A stretch of DNA of 64,000 bases, from assembly GCA_963678675.1 (NCBI GenBank), contig OY783199.1, positions 22,565,546 to 22,629,545 on the forward strand, read 5' to 3'. The notes below the pieces were generated by a model. The model saw only the letters and a list, made by a program, of their open reading frames with translations, made no database searches and was not told the DNA's origin. Below, piece by piece: positions 22,671-34,740 of this stretch; positions within the stretch are counted from its first letter, which is position 1; every line of letters begins with the position of its first letter. The translations under genes and the position numbers were made by a program. This stretch comes from Xiphydria camelus (Eukaryota; Arthropoda; Insecta; Hymenoptera; Xiphydriidae).

Positions 22671-24437
22671 ATAATAGTCGGGGTTCTGGAGCTCCTGGCT
22701 CTACTTGCCGTGTCGGGACTTCTTGTTAGCTTCGCCGCTTTGACACGCCTCATGGAATTTACTTTCATGATGATAAATCCAACGATTTTCTTCATGATGG
22801 ATCAGATGGAGAAATTAACCTATGTGAGTATTACTGGGGGGGTGGAAGTAAATAAGACACACGTTGGAACTGGCCATAACGTTTGTTGCCACGTAAATAC
22901 GCCATTTTGGCTACATTGAGAGAAATAATTTATTTGCACTAAAACTTGATCAACCGCATTGAAGAAAAGGTTTAGGGAGTATTCTTAGCCGACATAGCGA
23001 TAATAATTTCGACTGCCACTGTTGACTTGGCCATCCTGCAAATACTTTATGTTCATTGTATAAATAGGAATTTACTCATATTAAACAAGATTATTTGAGA
23101 TAAGGATATTTTCAACTAATATAGATTCGTATTCGATATCTAGGGGAGAATAGCCGAATTTGTACCAGAGTGCTTAGGTTGGACCATCTTTGTATTTGTA
23201 ACTGTTACTGCTCTACCAGCTACAAATATAGTCATCAGAACTAATGGAAAAGATGCATCATCATACTCTCTAAATCTGAGCATATGATGCATTTATAATA
23301 ACTAACCGAACAACGCAAAATATTCCTACTGTTCCACATACAGAGATGGTTCAACCTAGGCGCCGGTCCAAATTCGGCGACTTCGCTCTATAAAATATGA
23401 AGATAATTTGTTTCCCTTTTTGCATAGACTTTTGTATGGTATGCGAGTGAATTTCTATTTGTGGCTAATAAATTTCCTTGTAAGTCATACATGAAGAAAT
23501 TATTTCTCTCGACGTGTGCTTCCACCGAGCGAGTTGAAAACAGAGGTCATCCAATCAAGAACATGACCTTCTCTTATACTCGTCTTGTGATTGGACGGCC
23601 TCGTGCCTTAACTCCGCTCGATGGAGAGATTCAGTTGGTATGATCTCACCACACGAGCGTAGATGGAAGAGGAACGTGAGATTGCTAGAATTCCAATTAA
23701 ACATCCGGATGATACCTAAGGGACGCTCTCTCCCTTTCCGTTTCTTCAACATTCTCCTGTCTCTCTTTCTCCGCAATCCACCAACGAACCCAATCATTTT
23801 TTATGTCCACCTTGCTCTCACTTTTACGCCTATATCGACTGAAAAAGCGAATGGAATTCGTTGCAATCAACCGCGCGGCCGAACGTAAGGGAGAACGTTC
23901 AGCTCGTCACGTCCCATTTACGCTCGCGGACTTTTCGTGTCCTTTCATCTCTTTCTGCGTATCTTCGTCGTCTTGTATTCTACCACTCACGATGTTTCTG
24001 TGAAGAAATATTATTTTATTCTAATTCAAAGAATTGAATTATTTTGTTCGTGTGACCAATATTTTCGGAAATAATAACGCGAAACACCCTGTGTAGCACG
24101 ATATACGTGTATATTCGCGGGAACAGATTGTGAATAAGACAGGGCCGGCGAGCCCGCGGCCAGTTAATCCTGTACTCCTGGTTGGCCGCAGTGTCTCATC
24201 GCTCTGATGGCGAGATTGTCACGCTGTATAATGCGCAAGATGTTCCGCAACTCAGCCCCATCGAATCCTGAAACCCAAGCCCATAACCTCACCATTTTCT
24301 CGCGGGCGAGAATCGTACCTGGATCTGAATTGATCGACTACACCACCACGTCGAACGTGACAGAGATCCCGGAAGAATTGCTCGGCGCTCCTACCGTCGA
24401 ATTCCCGAGGGACGTCACCGACGTGGTTAGATATTAG
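22671..24437 (+). CDS. Unidentified small membrane protein, last two exons
   Basis: Exon 22671-22823 has acceptor TTCTACAG and a consensus donor GTGAGT. It encodes one strongly hydrophobic segment (VGVLELLALLAVSGLLVSF) followed by a Met/Phe-rich stretch (MEFTFMMINPTIFFMMDQME). Exon 24192-24437 has acceptor GGCCGCAG and joins in phase 0. It begins CLIALMARLSRCIMRKMF and continues as a soluble tail (TIFSRARIVPGSELIDYTT, then VTEIPEELLGAPTVEFPRDV) to TAG. AATAAA follows the stop by about 40 bp. Together they give about 131 residues; upstream exons with the start codon are not located. I do not recognise the family. Confidence 0.5.
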
Positions 24438-24474
24438 ACGTGTGATCAGCGACTCTGGTACAAATTCGTGCATC

Positions 24475-24480
24475 AAATAA
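24475..24480 (+). terminator. Polyadenylation signal of the 22671-24437 gene
   Basis: AATAAA (in CATCAAATAAATTCG) about 40 bp after the stop codon. Confidence 0.5.
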
Positions 24481-24619
24481 ATTCGCTGTGAATTTATGCG
24501 TCGATGATTCCTTCGAGGGCGTTTTCTCTTTGGGGTGGGACTGGTCATTGTCTGATCTACGAACTTCTCGCGAGTCTTGAATGACGCGTGATACCTTTGG
24601 ATTTGCCGGCTTCTCCAAA

Positions 24620-26112
24620 TGATATCTAAATAAATATTAACGCATATCGCTTATTTGCTTCAGCAGTAACATAGCTTAAAATTTACAGTATTTCGGGAGA
24701 CGAATTCAAAAAAGCCTTGGTTATCATAATTTTGTAAGAATGTGAATAGAATAATTCAGTTTTTAAAGTCGCTTCCAAAAAAAATTCTAATTTTGAGTAA
24801 TGTCACTATGGCAACAAATGAACAAAACATGTGTATCTATATGCCGGGTAGTAACGAGAATGAAGCACATTGGAATTAGGCGAATGCGAGAGAGAATGTC
24901 GACGCAACTTCTTCTTTTTTTTTCTTTTCCTTTAGATTGAGTGGCATTATGCTTAACCCGGGGTTTTGCTGCCAAACAGCCATTAATAAAATATTTCTTA
25001 CTTTAATATAAACTCGGCTTAACTGATCCGCTTTTCCCCCTTCTGCTGCGCCTCTCCCACTCTCCAGTTATTAAATAATGTCGGACGAGAGCAAGCAGAG
25101 TTGAGTTATAAGCGGTTTAGCTTAACACATTCGCCACCGGCTTTTCTCCGTTTCTAATACTGAGTACCGGCGAAAATAATGAAATTCTGAAGGTGGTTGC
25201 CGTAAACTTGAATCGTTAAAGCAAGGATAAAGATGATAAAATTTGTTTTGAAATATCAATATTGCAATTATGTGCTGTTTAAAATAAAAAGAGTTTTATA
25301 ATTTGTATACTCTTGCTTTATAGGTAGACAATAGACCACTTGTTATTATTGTGCTGAATTTACTTAGCATTATATTACAGGTCTTTTGGAAAAGCCGAGT
25401 AAAACAAAATTTAATATTTCATAACTTTTGCATAAAGGAATAAAATTTAAAATGACGTGAATTCACGTCAGCGGTCGCGAATGTGGGGAAATCGCGACCA
25501 GGGGGCAAGAAGCGGATAAGTTGAGCTGAGCGTACATTCTTTTTCCTTCACAATCTTCCTTGTCCGATTGAAGCGTGCAAGAAAGAGGTTCTTGTACGTC
25601 TATCGAGGTTGAGTCGGTATTTTCACTTGTTGCACGATTTGTGTACCAAGAAAAAGATTCGTATGATTTAACTATATAGCTGCGGATGCCGACGGCGAAT
25701 TGAATAATCGCTTTGGTTACTTTTCGACTAATTTTCTATCGAAACAAGAGAAGTGCATTTGGAATACCATAATAATAAGGCCTGTTAATTGAATATTGGT
25801 TAAACCCATTGAAATGTTTACCTTGCTCTTGGCATATGTAACTGTTGTTGAGTCAAATAATTTATTTCATTGTGCATATGCCCTATATTCATTATCATTC
25901 TACATACATATTTAGGTGAAGAAAAGGGGAATATGCGTCGTTAAAGTTAACTAATTATATTCCTATCCGAACATCGCATTTCCATTACGCAATGCTTCGA
26001 CACCCTTCGCATGCGAGTTTGATGAATAGAACGTTATCCTCCTGCAACCCTTTCTGTGACACATATCGTTTCTCAAACCAAAATTACCACTTATGGGATT
26101 TTATTGTATAGG
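24620..26112. other. No gene seen
   Basis: Non-coding by all signs visible. There is a low-grade inverted motif near 25015/25105 only. Confidence 0.4.
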
Positions 26113-26332
26113 TATCATATGAGGCTAAACTTGCTCGCCAGGAAAGAAACTTCAATCACTATTGTCTCATTATCGATGAGCTTTTGGCTTATACTTGTAT
26201 ACTTTTTTGAAGGTTATATTTTTATCTATATAATGTGAAGTCTTATATCTATTTAGGCAAAAAGTTCATAAATAATGAGATAATATCGATTGAAATTTCT
26301 TTCCTGACGAGTAAGTTTGGCCTCATATGACA
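26113..26332. mobile_element. Fold-back element, 61-bp arms
   Basis: The arms 26113-26173 and 26272-26332 read TATCATATGAGGCTAAACTT and the inverse, with an AT-rich loop of about 100 bp. Confidence 0.8.
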
Positions 26333-26339
26333 TGTCTGG

Positions 26340-28450
26340 ATCGGTTTCACCTTCGTTGAAGGATAGCTATAGTAATTCTTGCTACTGTCTTATTATTAAA
26401 TAACGACGTTTTGGGACAGGGAACAGGGGGTTGAACATATCGCATACAGATTATATTCCATGACGATTGCTTTTCATAATTTTGAGGTGGATTCACGCAC
26501 CCCTTAACTTTCTGGTCAATACCTACGTAGTACTATTGTCTGGACTCGAATTGTGTATAATTTCGTCACCTCTAGTTCAAATTTATCTTTCAGATAATAT
26601 TCTAAAGGATGAGTGTTATTGATGGTATTCTTTGAGAATAGAATGTCTCAGTTCAAGTAGATAAGTCTGATTCTACACAGACAGGATTGAAATTTGATTA
26701 AAATCAAGCGTACCTCCTTTAATCATCGAATGGTTTCATTACCAAAGGATGATAGTCCTGATAGGACTAGTTATCAATCGTACTTGTTAGTTAAATTTTC
26801 TGATAATTTATTCACAAAAGGCATTTTATTACGATATATCTACGTAAATGATTATGCAGAATCGAAGATAAATAGTTTGCATCTACATATAAAAATATTA
26901 GGAAACGGAAAAATACAGCGTAAAAATACTAGTAATGGAAGTTTTAATAATTTGTTCGAAGCACTGCTGCTGACGCTAAAACACGCGAAAACATGGAAAA
27001 GGGAGACCAAGGTCCGGTACCACAATCAAAGTTTAAGGGGGGGGGGGGGGGTAGGGTCTAAAAATCAATTTTTTCTATTGCCTTTTCTTATAGTAAAACA
27101 TTTAAAGAATGTTGTGTCAAAATTTCAAGTCAATCGGAGCAAAACTCTCAGTCATGGACCTTTAAGTCTCCACTCCTCTAATACTGCGGAGCGGCAAGAA
27201 CTCGGCGCTCTTTAAGGACGTTCAAGGGCTGTAATCGTAACCAAAAACTTAGTCGCTTGTTCTATACTATTTCCCTATAGTGCGCCCCTCTTCCTACTTT
27301 ACAACTTTTGACGTAGACTGTACATACTAACACTAGGGTGGTAGCCTGCGTCCTATATGTATACACTCATACTAGCGCACGTTGAAAGAAGCAAAGATCG
27401 CTGCTCTCCTTTCCATAGAGCGATGCGTTAAAAATACTGTCAAGTTAAGTACTTTGAATTACAATTACGTAAAAACGGTATGGCTGGGTATCCCTATCTT
27501 GTAATATGTCATTCCTAACATCATCATGCATCATATATTAGTTTTTTAATAAAATATATAGACAATTTCTGCTGCTATAAATGAAAACGGCCCTCTAGCT
27601 TATGTTTTGCCTATACCTTGCATGTTAAAACTCCCAAATTTGAAAGTGAATATCTCCACTTTGGTATGGGCATGGTTCTAATAATCTGATGAATGTATAG
27701 ATAGAACTATTAATAACATATGGTCCAAATTTCAAGCAAATGTACCTATAGAAACTTGATTAGCCGATGAATCTCCTTAAACGTTTGTTTCTCGAAACCA
27801 AGTTTTAAAAGTCCGTGGACATCGTCATTTAAAAACTACTGCACCGATTCTTTTCAAATTTTGTACACACTTTCTACAATACATATAAAATACGAGACCC
27901 CTACGTTTTTCTTTTTTTTTTGGTTACATTAAGGGGATTTTACAGCAACGAAATGACGGATTTTTTCGTGAAAAATCGCAATTTTTACTTCAAACAACCA
28001 CCAAAAATTTAAAAATGGCAAAAAAAATTACAGAAAAACGTAGGGGTCTAGAAAAACATCTGTTTTAACTAAATTGTGTTGATTTTTTGATTTGAGATAA
28101 TTCTACGCTGAAATATAGTGTGTGTGTTGTGTGTCCACCGTAAATCATCTTTTCTAAAAGGCGTCCTCGAAAATGCTTCATCACCGGCTTATTTCTCAAT
28201 ATTTTTCTACAAAAAAATTACAAAATGTTGTTCGAATGATGCTTTATAACATGCAAAACATTAAAATATATCTACTTCAACAATAGCTCTAAAATAAATT
28301 CGTAAAAATAGAGGTTTTTTCCACCCGTTAGACTCTACCCCACCTTTTTTAAAAGGTAAACGCTAAATCTCAGCATTTCACTTAAACCAAGTTTAACTCT
28401 CAATCCTTCGATTGTAGAACTGGGCCTTGACTATAGGTATTTCAGTCGAG
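26340..28450. other. Transposon-like non-coding sequence, no gene
   Basis: It includes a run of about 14 G near 27038-27051 and an inverted pair GACCCCTACGTTTTTC (27895) / AAAACGTAGGGGTC (about 28035). The segment 27775-27880 is a diverged relative of 60168-60270. The 173-codon frame 26694-27215 crosses the G run and is not credible as a gene. Confidence 0.5.
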
Positions 28451-28623
28451 ACTCAAGCGAGCTTAAATACGAGCTTAGCAATGAGGTTGGCTGGTGGTCG
28501 AGGAAGTAAACTTCGGCGCCACCGAGCCAAACACCCTTTTTGACCGCCTCATTTGAAATATCGATACCTTACTTTTAAAACCGCGAAGTGCAATTTTTGA
28601 CAAAAATGCCATTTATGTGTTAA

Positions 28624-29320
28624 GGGGGTTAAGTACTCTAAAATTTCGAAAAAATCGATCAGAGCTGCAGTAACCAAGGAAGGGCCCCAGTATGGACCAG
28701 GAATTGATACTGACTGGTAAGTTCACATAAGTGGTCCTAAAGTGATAAATAAGGGCTGAATTTTAGAAAAAACCTCATTATCTCAAAACATACTTTTTAG
28801 AGTTTCCGTACATCATATCTCAAAAACCGTTCCATAAAATTTGATGAAACTTTAGGATATCTTTTGTACTATCCATACCTTCAATGTGACATTAATTTTA
28901 TGCCTAAATAAATATTAGAAAAAAAGTTAGCAGCTTTCAATTGTCAAAAAATGGCTATTTTTGGAAGGTTTTACTTTAAAATGGCAAAAAAAATAAAAAA
29001 AATACAAATAAAAAAAAATATTAGTGTCACATGGAAACTACAAGTATTTAAATTAATTTAGCTTTGGGGGCTTTGTTCCAGATTGCTTCCTGGCAGCTGT
29101 AGAGTGTACGGAAGGCAGAGGTGGATTTCCTGCAAGCATTTTTTAACCGGCTAATATATAGGCTCGTATGGGGTCTAAAATTTTTTTGATATTTTCAAAA
29201 TCTTTTTGAAAGTTCTATTAAACTACAGTATTAATTTAAATGTATGAAGTTTTCTTTAAATAGTCCCCAGAAATCCTCAAAAAACCGGTATTTTTAGGTG
29301 CTTTAGAATACTTAACCCCC
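28624..29320. mobile_element. TTAA-flanked non-autonomous element
   Basis: TTAA at 28620-28623 and 29321-29324 flanks inverted ends GGGGGTTAAGTACTCTAAA and its complement. A TTAA target duplication is characteristic of piggyBac-like transposition, though piggyBac ends usually start CCC. No coding frame. Confidence 0.75.
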
Positions 29321-29541
29321 TTAAGGTTTAAAATCTGAAAACAGTAAGCTATAAATGGCATTTTTGTCAAAAATTGCACTTACGAAATTTTCAAAGTAAG
29401 GTATCGATGGTATCGATATATCAATATGGCAGCCTACTTCATAAAGTATAGTAGGCATTGCAGGAATCAAGAATGAAATATAACCTTAATTTATGAATCT
29501 ATATGTAGTGAAGTGAATTGAAATAAAAAATTTAATATAAA

Positions 29542-29705
29542 ATGGTTTTTTCGTGTGCAGAGTACCGAATTGTAAAAATAAATCAAGGTTCATGATTCCT
29601 TCTGTAAAAAAATCGAAAGATATTCGTCAAAAGTGGCTCGATTACTTAAAATATGCACCTCATCATAGAAAAGGATTATGCGAAGTTCATTTTACTCCTG
29701 ATTAA
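29542..29705 (+). pseudogene. THAP zinc-finger remnant
   Basis: From 29559 the frame reads RVPNCKNKSRFMIPS, then IRQKWLDYLKYAP and GLCEVHFTPD to a stop at 29703. The order is Cys, 34 residues, Cys-x2-His, with the Trp of the fold, which fits a THAP DNA-binding domain. The initiator MVFSC at 29542 lies one base out of frame with the rest. THAP domains head P-element and other transposases, so this is probably a transposase relic. Confidence 0.65.
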
Positions 29706-29764
29706 TTCATAACTTTTAGCGGTGATGCAGGTAAAAATGAAAATTATGTAGAGCGTGTTCACAT

Positions 29765-29828
29765 AAATTGGCTGACAGTACTGTATTCCCATTTCGAAGT
29801 ATGGGAATGCAGTACTGTCAGCCAATTT
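29765..29828. repeat. 64-base near-perfect hairpin
   Basis: 28-base arms (29765-29792 and 29801-29828), with one mismatch and an 8-base loop TTCGAAGT. Confidence 0.9.
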
Positions 29829-30304
29829 CTGAACATTTCTGATTTAATTAAATATGTATATTTATAGTACATATGGGGATTGTATTTGAATTTTATTTTG
29901 TAATTCATTTTTACAAATTTTTTTACCAGTCACATTAGTGCAGCATTAATAATATATTATAACCGTTTAAATTTGCCCGCGGGTGTTTAGCTCGGTGGCG
30001 CCATCTGCTTCAGTTTTGCCCAGCCAACCTCATTAAACTCGATTCTGACTGGTCAAACTAGAGCTTGAGCGGACGAATTCTACCGGTCCTGAAAAAGTTT
30101 TAGAAATATTCAGTCAAAAGAAATGAGTAAATATACACAATTTATCGCAAAGTTGCATAATTCCCTTCGAGGAATTGTAATTAGAAATTATTTGAAATTT
30201 ATAAAAGAAATTTTCTTGAACCCCGAAAACTTCTGACGTGAAACAAATTGTGAACTAAATATAATAAAGTTTTATATTTTCTACAAAATCGTTATGCACA
30301 GACT

Positions 30305-30550
30305 AAAAGAATTTGTTGGATTTACTCAAAATTACTAGCGGGGATGCAAGACATTATTTACTTGCATCAATTAAATCTTTTCTCATATTAATTAAATATT
30401 TCTTCCTTGTAATTATATATTATTTCATATGTGTGTGATTGTAAGGAAGAGATATTTATTTAATGTATTAAAATTGTTCATTGGTATAAATAAATAATTA
30501 CTTGCAACCCCGCAAGTATTATAGTTTTGAGTAAATCCAACTCATTCTTT
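30305..30550. mobile_element. Fold-back element
   Basis: The arms of about 110 bp start AAAGAATTTGTTGGATTTAC and end with the inverse at about 30548, with the further pairs GCGGGGATGCAAG / CTTGCAACCCCGC. Confidence 0.8.
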
Positions 30551-31830
30551 TTTCCGTGTAGAAATAAACGCTCCGGTTTACTGCGCGTGAATCGTTGCGG
30601 TCCGATGATTTATTATCATTTCAGACATCCGCATATTATGATACGGATTCTACTTCGCTACCTCGCTAAAAAATATCCCGCATCGCACGCCAGTGATGCA
30701 ATCGAAATCCAATATTCATATGCACCTCTATATATAGGTACTCATTTATTCAGTCGCGCTACGTACGCACGTTTCGATGCGGATTTCTCATTATTCGTCG
30801 ATAAAAAAAAGAAGAAAATAAAAAACTCCGAAAGTGCTTCGAGCGAATTGCGAGAATATATTTTCCTTCGTCCCGAAGCGAGCCGAATGAAATTGTCCTC
30901 CCTCAGCTGTCACGGTACGCGAAACGTACAAGCGACGTGTCAAAAAATCCCTTTCCGTCCGTATTAACGCGCACAAAAAATATCCTGGCCACCGCCCAGT
31001 CAAAATTTCCGTATTCCGCAGGGCGTGCCTCAGCGAGGAGCCGAAGTAACCCGAAGAAAAAAGTCGCCGTCGACGAGTTGCGATGGATGTAAGTCGAGGC
31101 TCCGGACGCGATTGTAGCATATTGACAAGCGGGCGGAGAGTGTACAAAATGTTGCTGGTCGCGAATCGCACATTGCCATAGCTCGTGTTACGACCGTTGG
31201 TTCGAACTCCACCGTGACGTCCAGATCGATCGATGTACAGCGGGGCTGGATATGTATACGTTACTCGCCGTACTTATACTTCTGTTGTTCCTGAGAGAAT
31301 TTCAAATGGTTTTGGGATGGTAGCGTGGTCGTCGAAACTGTGTTAGACGCCTGTCTCACGAAAGACATCGTACCTATTAGACAGGAGGAAACTTCGCATG
31401 TGATACAAACTGAACATTAGGTAATGAGGAGATGCAGTGGTTCTCTCTGGTATTCGTATGCGCTTTTTATGCGTATATTTTGTACGTCTAATTGAAATTC
31501 CAGTGATATATTTGCTGGTCGATTCGATAGAGAAGCTAGGCCCAAAAAGTGGATAGGTTATTAATTAATAAATAAGGAATACATTGTTAAATCGCATAGA
31601 ATAATTTTTAATACTTGTTAATATAATAATTCCTTCGTAAGCATAAGTTACTGAACAGAAAATTCGAGATTAACTTCAAACAGGAAACCCTCTTTTTCTA
31701 AAATTAGAAAATCACCAATAAAACTGACTTTATCCTAACCTTATGAGTAAAGTAGGTACTTAATAGAGCAAAAAGGCTAGATATGATGGCACACTGTAAT
31801 AATAATTTATTTTAGAGAATACTTTAATCA
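30551..31830. other. No gene seen; CpG-rich 30560-31250
   Basis: Open frames on both strands (30527-30967 plus, 30791-31171 minus) overlap in a CpG-rich stretch without recognisable motifs. It could be a promoter or untranslated exon. Confidence 0.35.
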
Positions 31831-31837
31831 GCTTTAA

Positions 31838-32426
31838 CCCTTCGTTACTCACGTGGTTTTTTGAAACATAAAAGCTCACCTGGGGTGTACCCGACACCCG
31901 TTAAAAATTAATATTTTCTTAGTAAAAAGTTGAAATTTTTTAATACTTTTTTTTTATTTTAAAGCTTGGGATATTGCCTAATGATCTCAACATTTAAGAA
32001 AAATAAATTTCGTAATTTTCTAATTGAAAACAAAACTCGGTCTCGGTACACGAAGTCGGTTTTTAGGCGCTCAGGTCTCCCTGCCGATTTTTATAAAAAA
32101 AATAGTATAAATAATAGACCGAGGATAGTTATCATACTCTCGTTTTATTAATGAAGGACAAATTAATAAATTGGAACAAGTTTTATAGAAAAATATTAAA
32201 TATTAAATTAATTACAGATTGTTAAAAAAATCACTATTTAACTCTTTGCAGCGTTCGGTCGGAGAGACAAATCGGTTTTGTCCTGCGCTTTTGGTGCCAA
32301 AATTCTTTAATGAAATGTTCCCGAAAGGTACTGAAAGTGCCAACCTTGAAAGAAAAAAATTCTAGACCTGGCATGCCAAAAAAGGAGGCTGGGGTGTAGC
32401 CTACACCCCACGTGAGCAACGAAGGG
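31838..32426. mobile_element. piggyBac-like MITE
   Basis: Terminal repeats CCCTTCGTTACTCACGTGG and its inverse (one difference), with TTAA on the left (31834-31837) and TTAT on the right. Ends starting CCC with TTAA targets are typical of piggyBac-derived MITEs. No transposase is left. Confidence 0.75.
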
Positions 32427-32429
32427 TTA

Positions 32430-34740
32430 TTATCACAACAAATTGTTCCACAATCTGTATAGGCAGTATAGGCTTCATGGCATCACTCCTGATACTTATA
32501 ACATTGTATCCACTCTTCAATTGAAGGTGGAACACATCTTTCCAAACATATTAAATAATTTTTGTTCTTTTTGATGCGTCATTAAATAGAAACCCTTTTT
32601 ACAATGCCTATACCTTTATGAGAAGTAGTAGGTACTAAAAGTTATTTATTTATTTTTCTATTTTTTATCTGAATTTTAAGTAAAGGTGGTAGGTTTAACA
32701 AATTTTCGTTTTGAATCTTCCTTTTTCCCAATTGTATTTTATTATTATTAGTGCTCTGAGATAGATGTTAATATAAAAGTGATCATATTGTTAAATAATA
32801 AATTTAAATGCTATTACAATAATTAATGAGAAGAGATAGACGAAACAAATGAAGCACAATAATGAGGAATATCGTTACAGAAAATATTAATACAGTAAAA
32901 ACACTTTTCGAATTTTGTCACTTGAATAATCATAAAAATTGATCGTAGTACAACGGCCACGCGGAATGGTTTTGATACCTTGAACCGGTTTGAATTGTAT
33001 AGTAGGGAATGGCGTACGTTAATCGTACACTGTCGTTCGTAAGGCAAAATTTTGAAGTTGTTTTTTTAAAACGGTTATCCGCTTTGGACAGTATACCTGC
33101 CCGCCCTAAGGCGGCCTTAAGCCTATCTTCCTTATAGGTAACTGATTCAATAAGATATGCGGTGGAGGGGTATAATACTTACATAGTTTTCTGTTAGATT
33201 AGTTCAAATTTTGAATGAGGTGGATATTCCATTGGAATATTATTTATTCTTGTGGATATCATGTGTGGCTGTCGTGAAAATATTTTATTCCTGATCTCCT
33301 ATATTTGTCTTCCATTATTCTTTTGAGAAGGATCCACTATTTTTCAGTGTAATAAAGAGATATGTTAAAGTTTCTCGAGCGGTACAGGGGCCTTTTCCCT
33401 GCTAAAAGTTAGTCCACTGAAGTACAGTAACTCTCTAAAGTACGTTCTTCGTGCGATGTGGCGACAACGTTTGACGTACAGTAGTATGTGTGTATCTGTG
33501 AGTTCAAAAATGGAACCCAAAACATGTGGTGACGTCATGCAACGTTGCCACCTTGACTTATCGAAGGTTAAATTTATAAAGAAAAATTAATAAAAAAATA
33601 ACAGGCTTTTTAATGAACGTGAAAATTGGTATAGATGATTTTAGTTCGTTAAACTTGCTGTTCAAAAAATTTCACAATTTTTTCACTATTTTTCTCAGAA
33701 ATATCGCGGTTTGTTAGTTATAACCCGTAAGAACATAATATGTTATTTTGTTATTCAAAAATCTTTGCAAGGAGCTTCTTAAAAGACTTAAAAATTTAAC
33801 TGAATTTTTTTTTGTTTCAATCTACCAAATACAATCATTTTCAAGCATTTCTGACTATTTTTAGTATAACGCTCGAGAATCCTTAAATTCCATGGTTAAT
33901 CTCAATTCCTCTTAAAATTAAAGCTCATAGTTGAATTGGAAAAACAAACTAGCAGGCGATGTTGAAAATGCTGACCATTCTACATATAGCATCGATATGT
34001 TTATGATAAAATTATTCACGGGAATACAAAAACCCGTGGGTAATTTCGCAGGGGAGAAAAAATTCCTTACCAAACACACCATGGTAATTAAAAACAGTTT
34101 CTATTTCCATTTGGCCCGTGACAGATGCGCGTAGGAATTATTGCGACGTGATAAAACCATCGGCATAAATATCAACGGACCAACTCCTCCCCTTCCTTTT
34201 TTACCCGCCCTACTCTCAAATTTCACGGTCCGTTACGTGGACGCGATTTATTTTTCGAGGAAACCAGATACAAAGCATTTTGCGTCAAATCGGTCGTATG
34301 CGATTTAAAAGTATGTACGTCGATAGGAATTTTTTCGGAGTAAGGTTTAATAGCAGTTGGAAGCGCAGACGAATTGATAAACTCGACATATTTTCTGAAC
34401 AAACGTTTGAGAAAACATTAAAACGATTCTGCTTACATTTTCGTTTCAAAATTTACCTTTAAAAATATTTATTTTTCCTTCTTTTTCTTTGAGCATTTAG
34501 GTGCTACAATGCCTGAAAATGTTAAGCTGGAAAATTCAAATGCAAGTTCAATACGAATATAAGTAATTCGTCCACGTTTATATTGTTATATTTATTTAAA
34601 TACGATAAAATGCATTGCCACGCGGAAATTTATGTATGCAAAGATGGCTATATGGAGCCTCGCTGAAATCATTACAGTATAGGAGGTAACATTTTTGAGA
34701 GAGAAAATTCGACGTCGAAAATGTTTTTCGGACGCGACAG
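32430..34740. other. No gene seen
   Basis: AT-rich sequence. A weak inverted pair GGCGACAACGTT (33461) / AACGTTGCCACC (33541) is present. No credible exon. Confidence 0.4.

Larger units (their letters stand above)
28455..30040. mobile_element. Nested composite: fold-back hosting two insertions
   Basis: The left arm (about 28484-28617; GAGGTTGGCTGG, GGCGCCACCGAGC, then ATCGATACCTTAC) is inverted in two pieces on the right: 29351-29409 and 29978-30036. The loop holds a TTAA-flanked element (28624-29320). The right arm is split by about 570 bp carrying a THAP-like remnant and a near-perfect hairpin. Confidence 0.75.

Noticed and set aside
23545..23605. Inverted pair around 23548 and 23588
   Set aside because: Only about 18 bp with mismatches; within what chance allows in 64 kb.
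26694..27215. 173-codon plus-strand open frame
   Set aside because: It starts at a non-ATG codon, runs through a homopolymer G tract and transposon-like sequence, has no motif and no splice context.
30527..30967. 146-codon plus-strand frame
   Set aside because: Starts at TTG inside a fold-back arm and overlaps an equally long minus-strand frame in CpG-rich DNA; neither has motifs.
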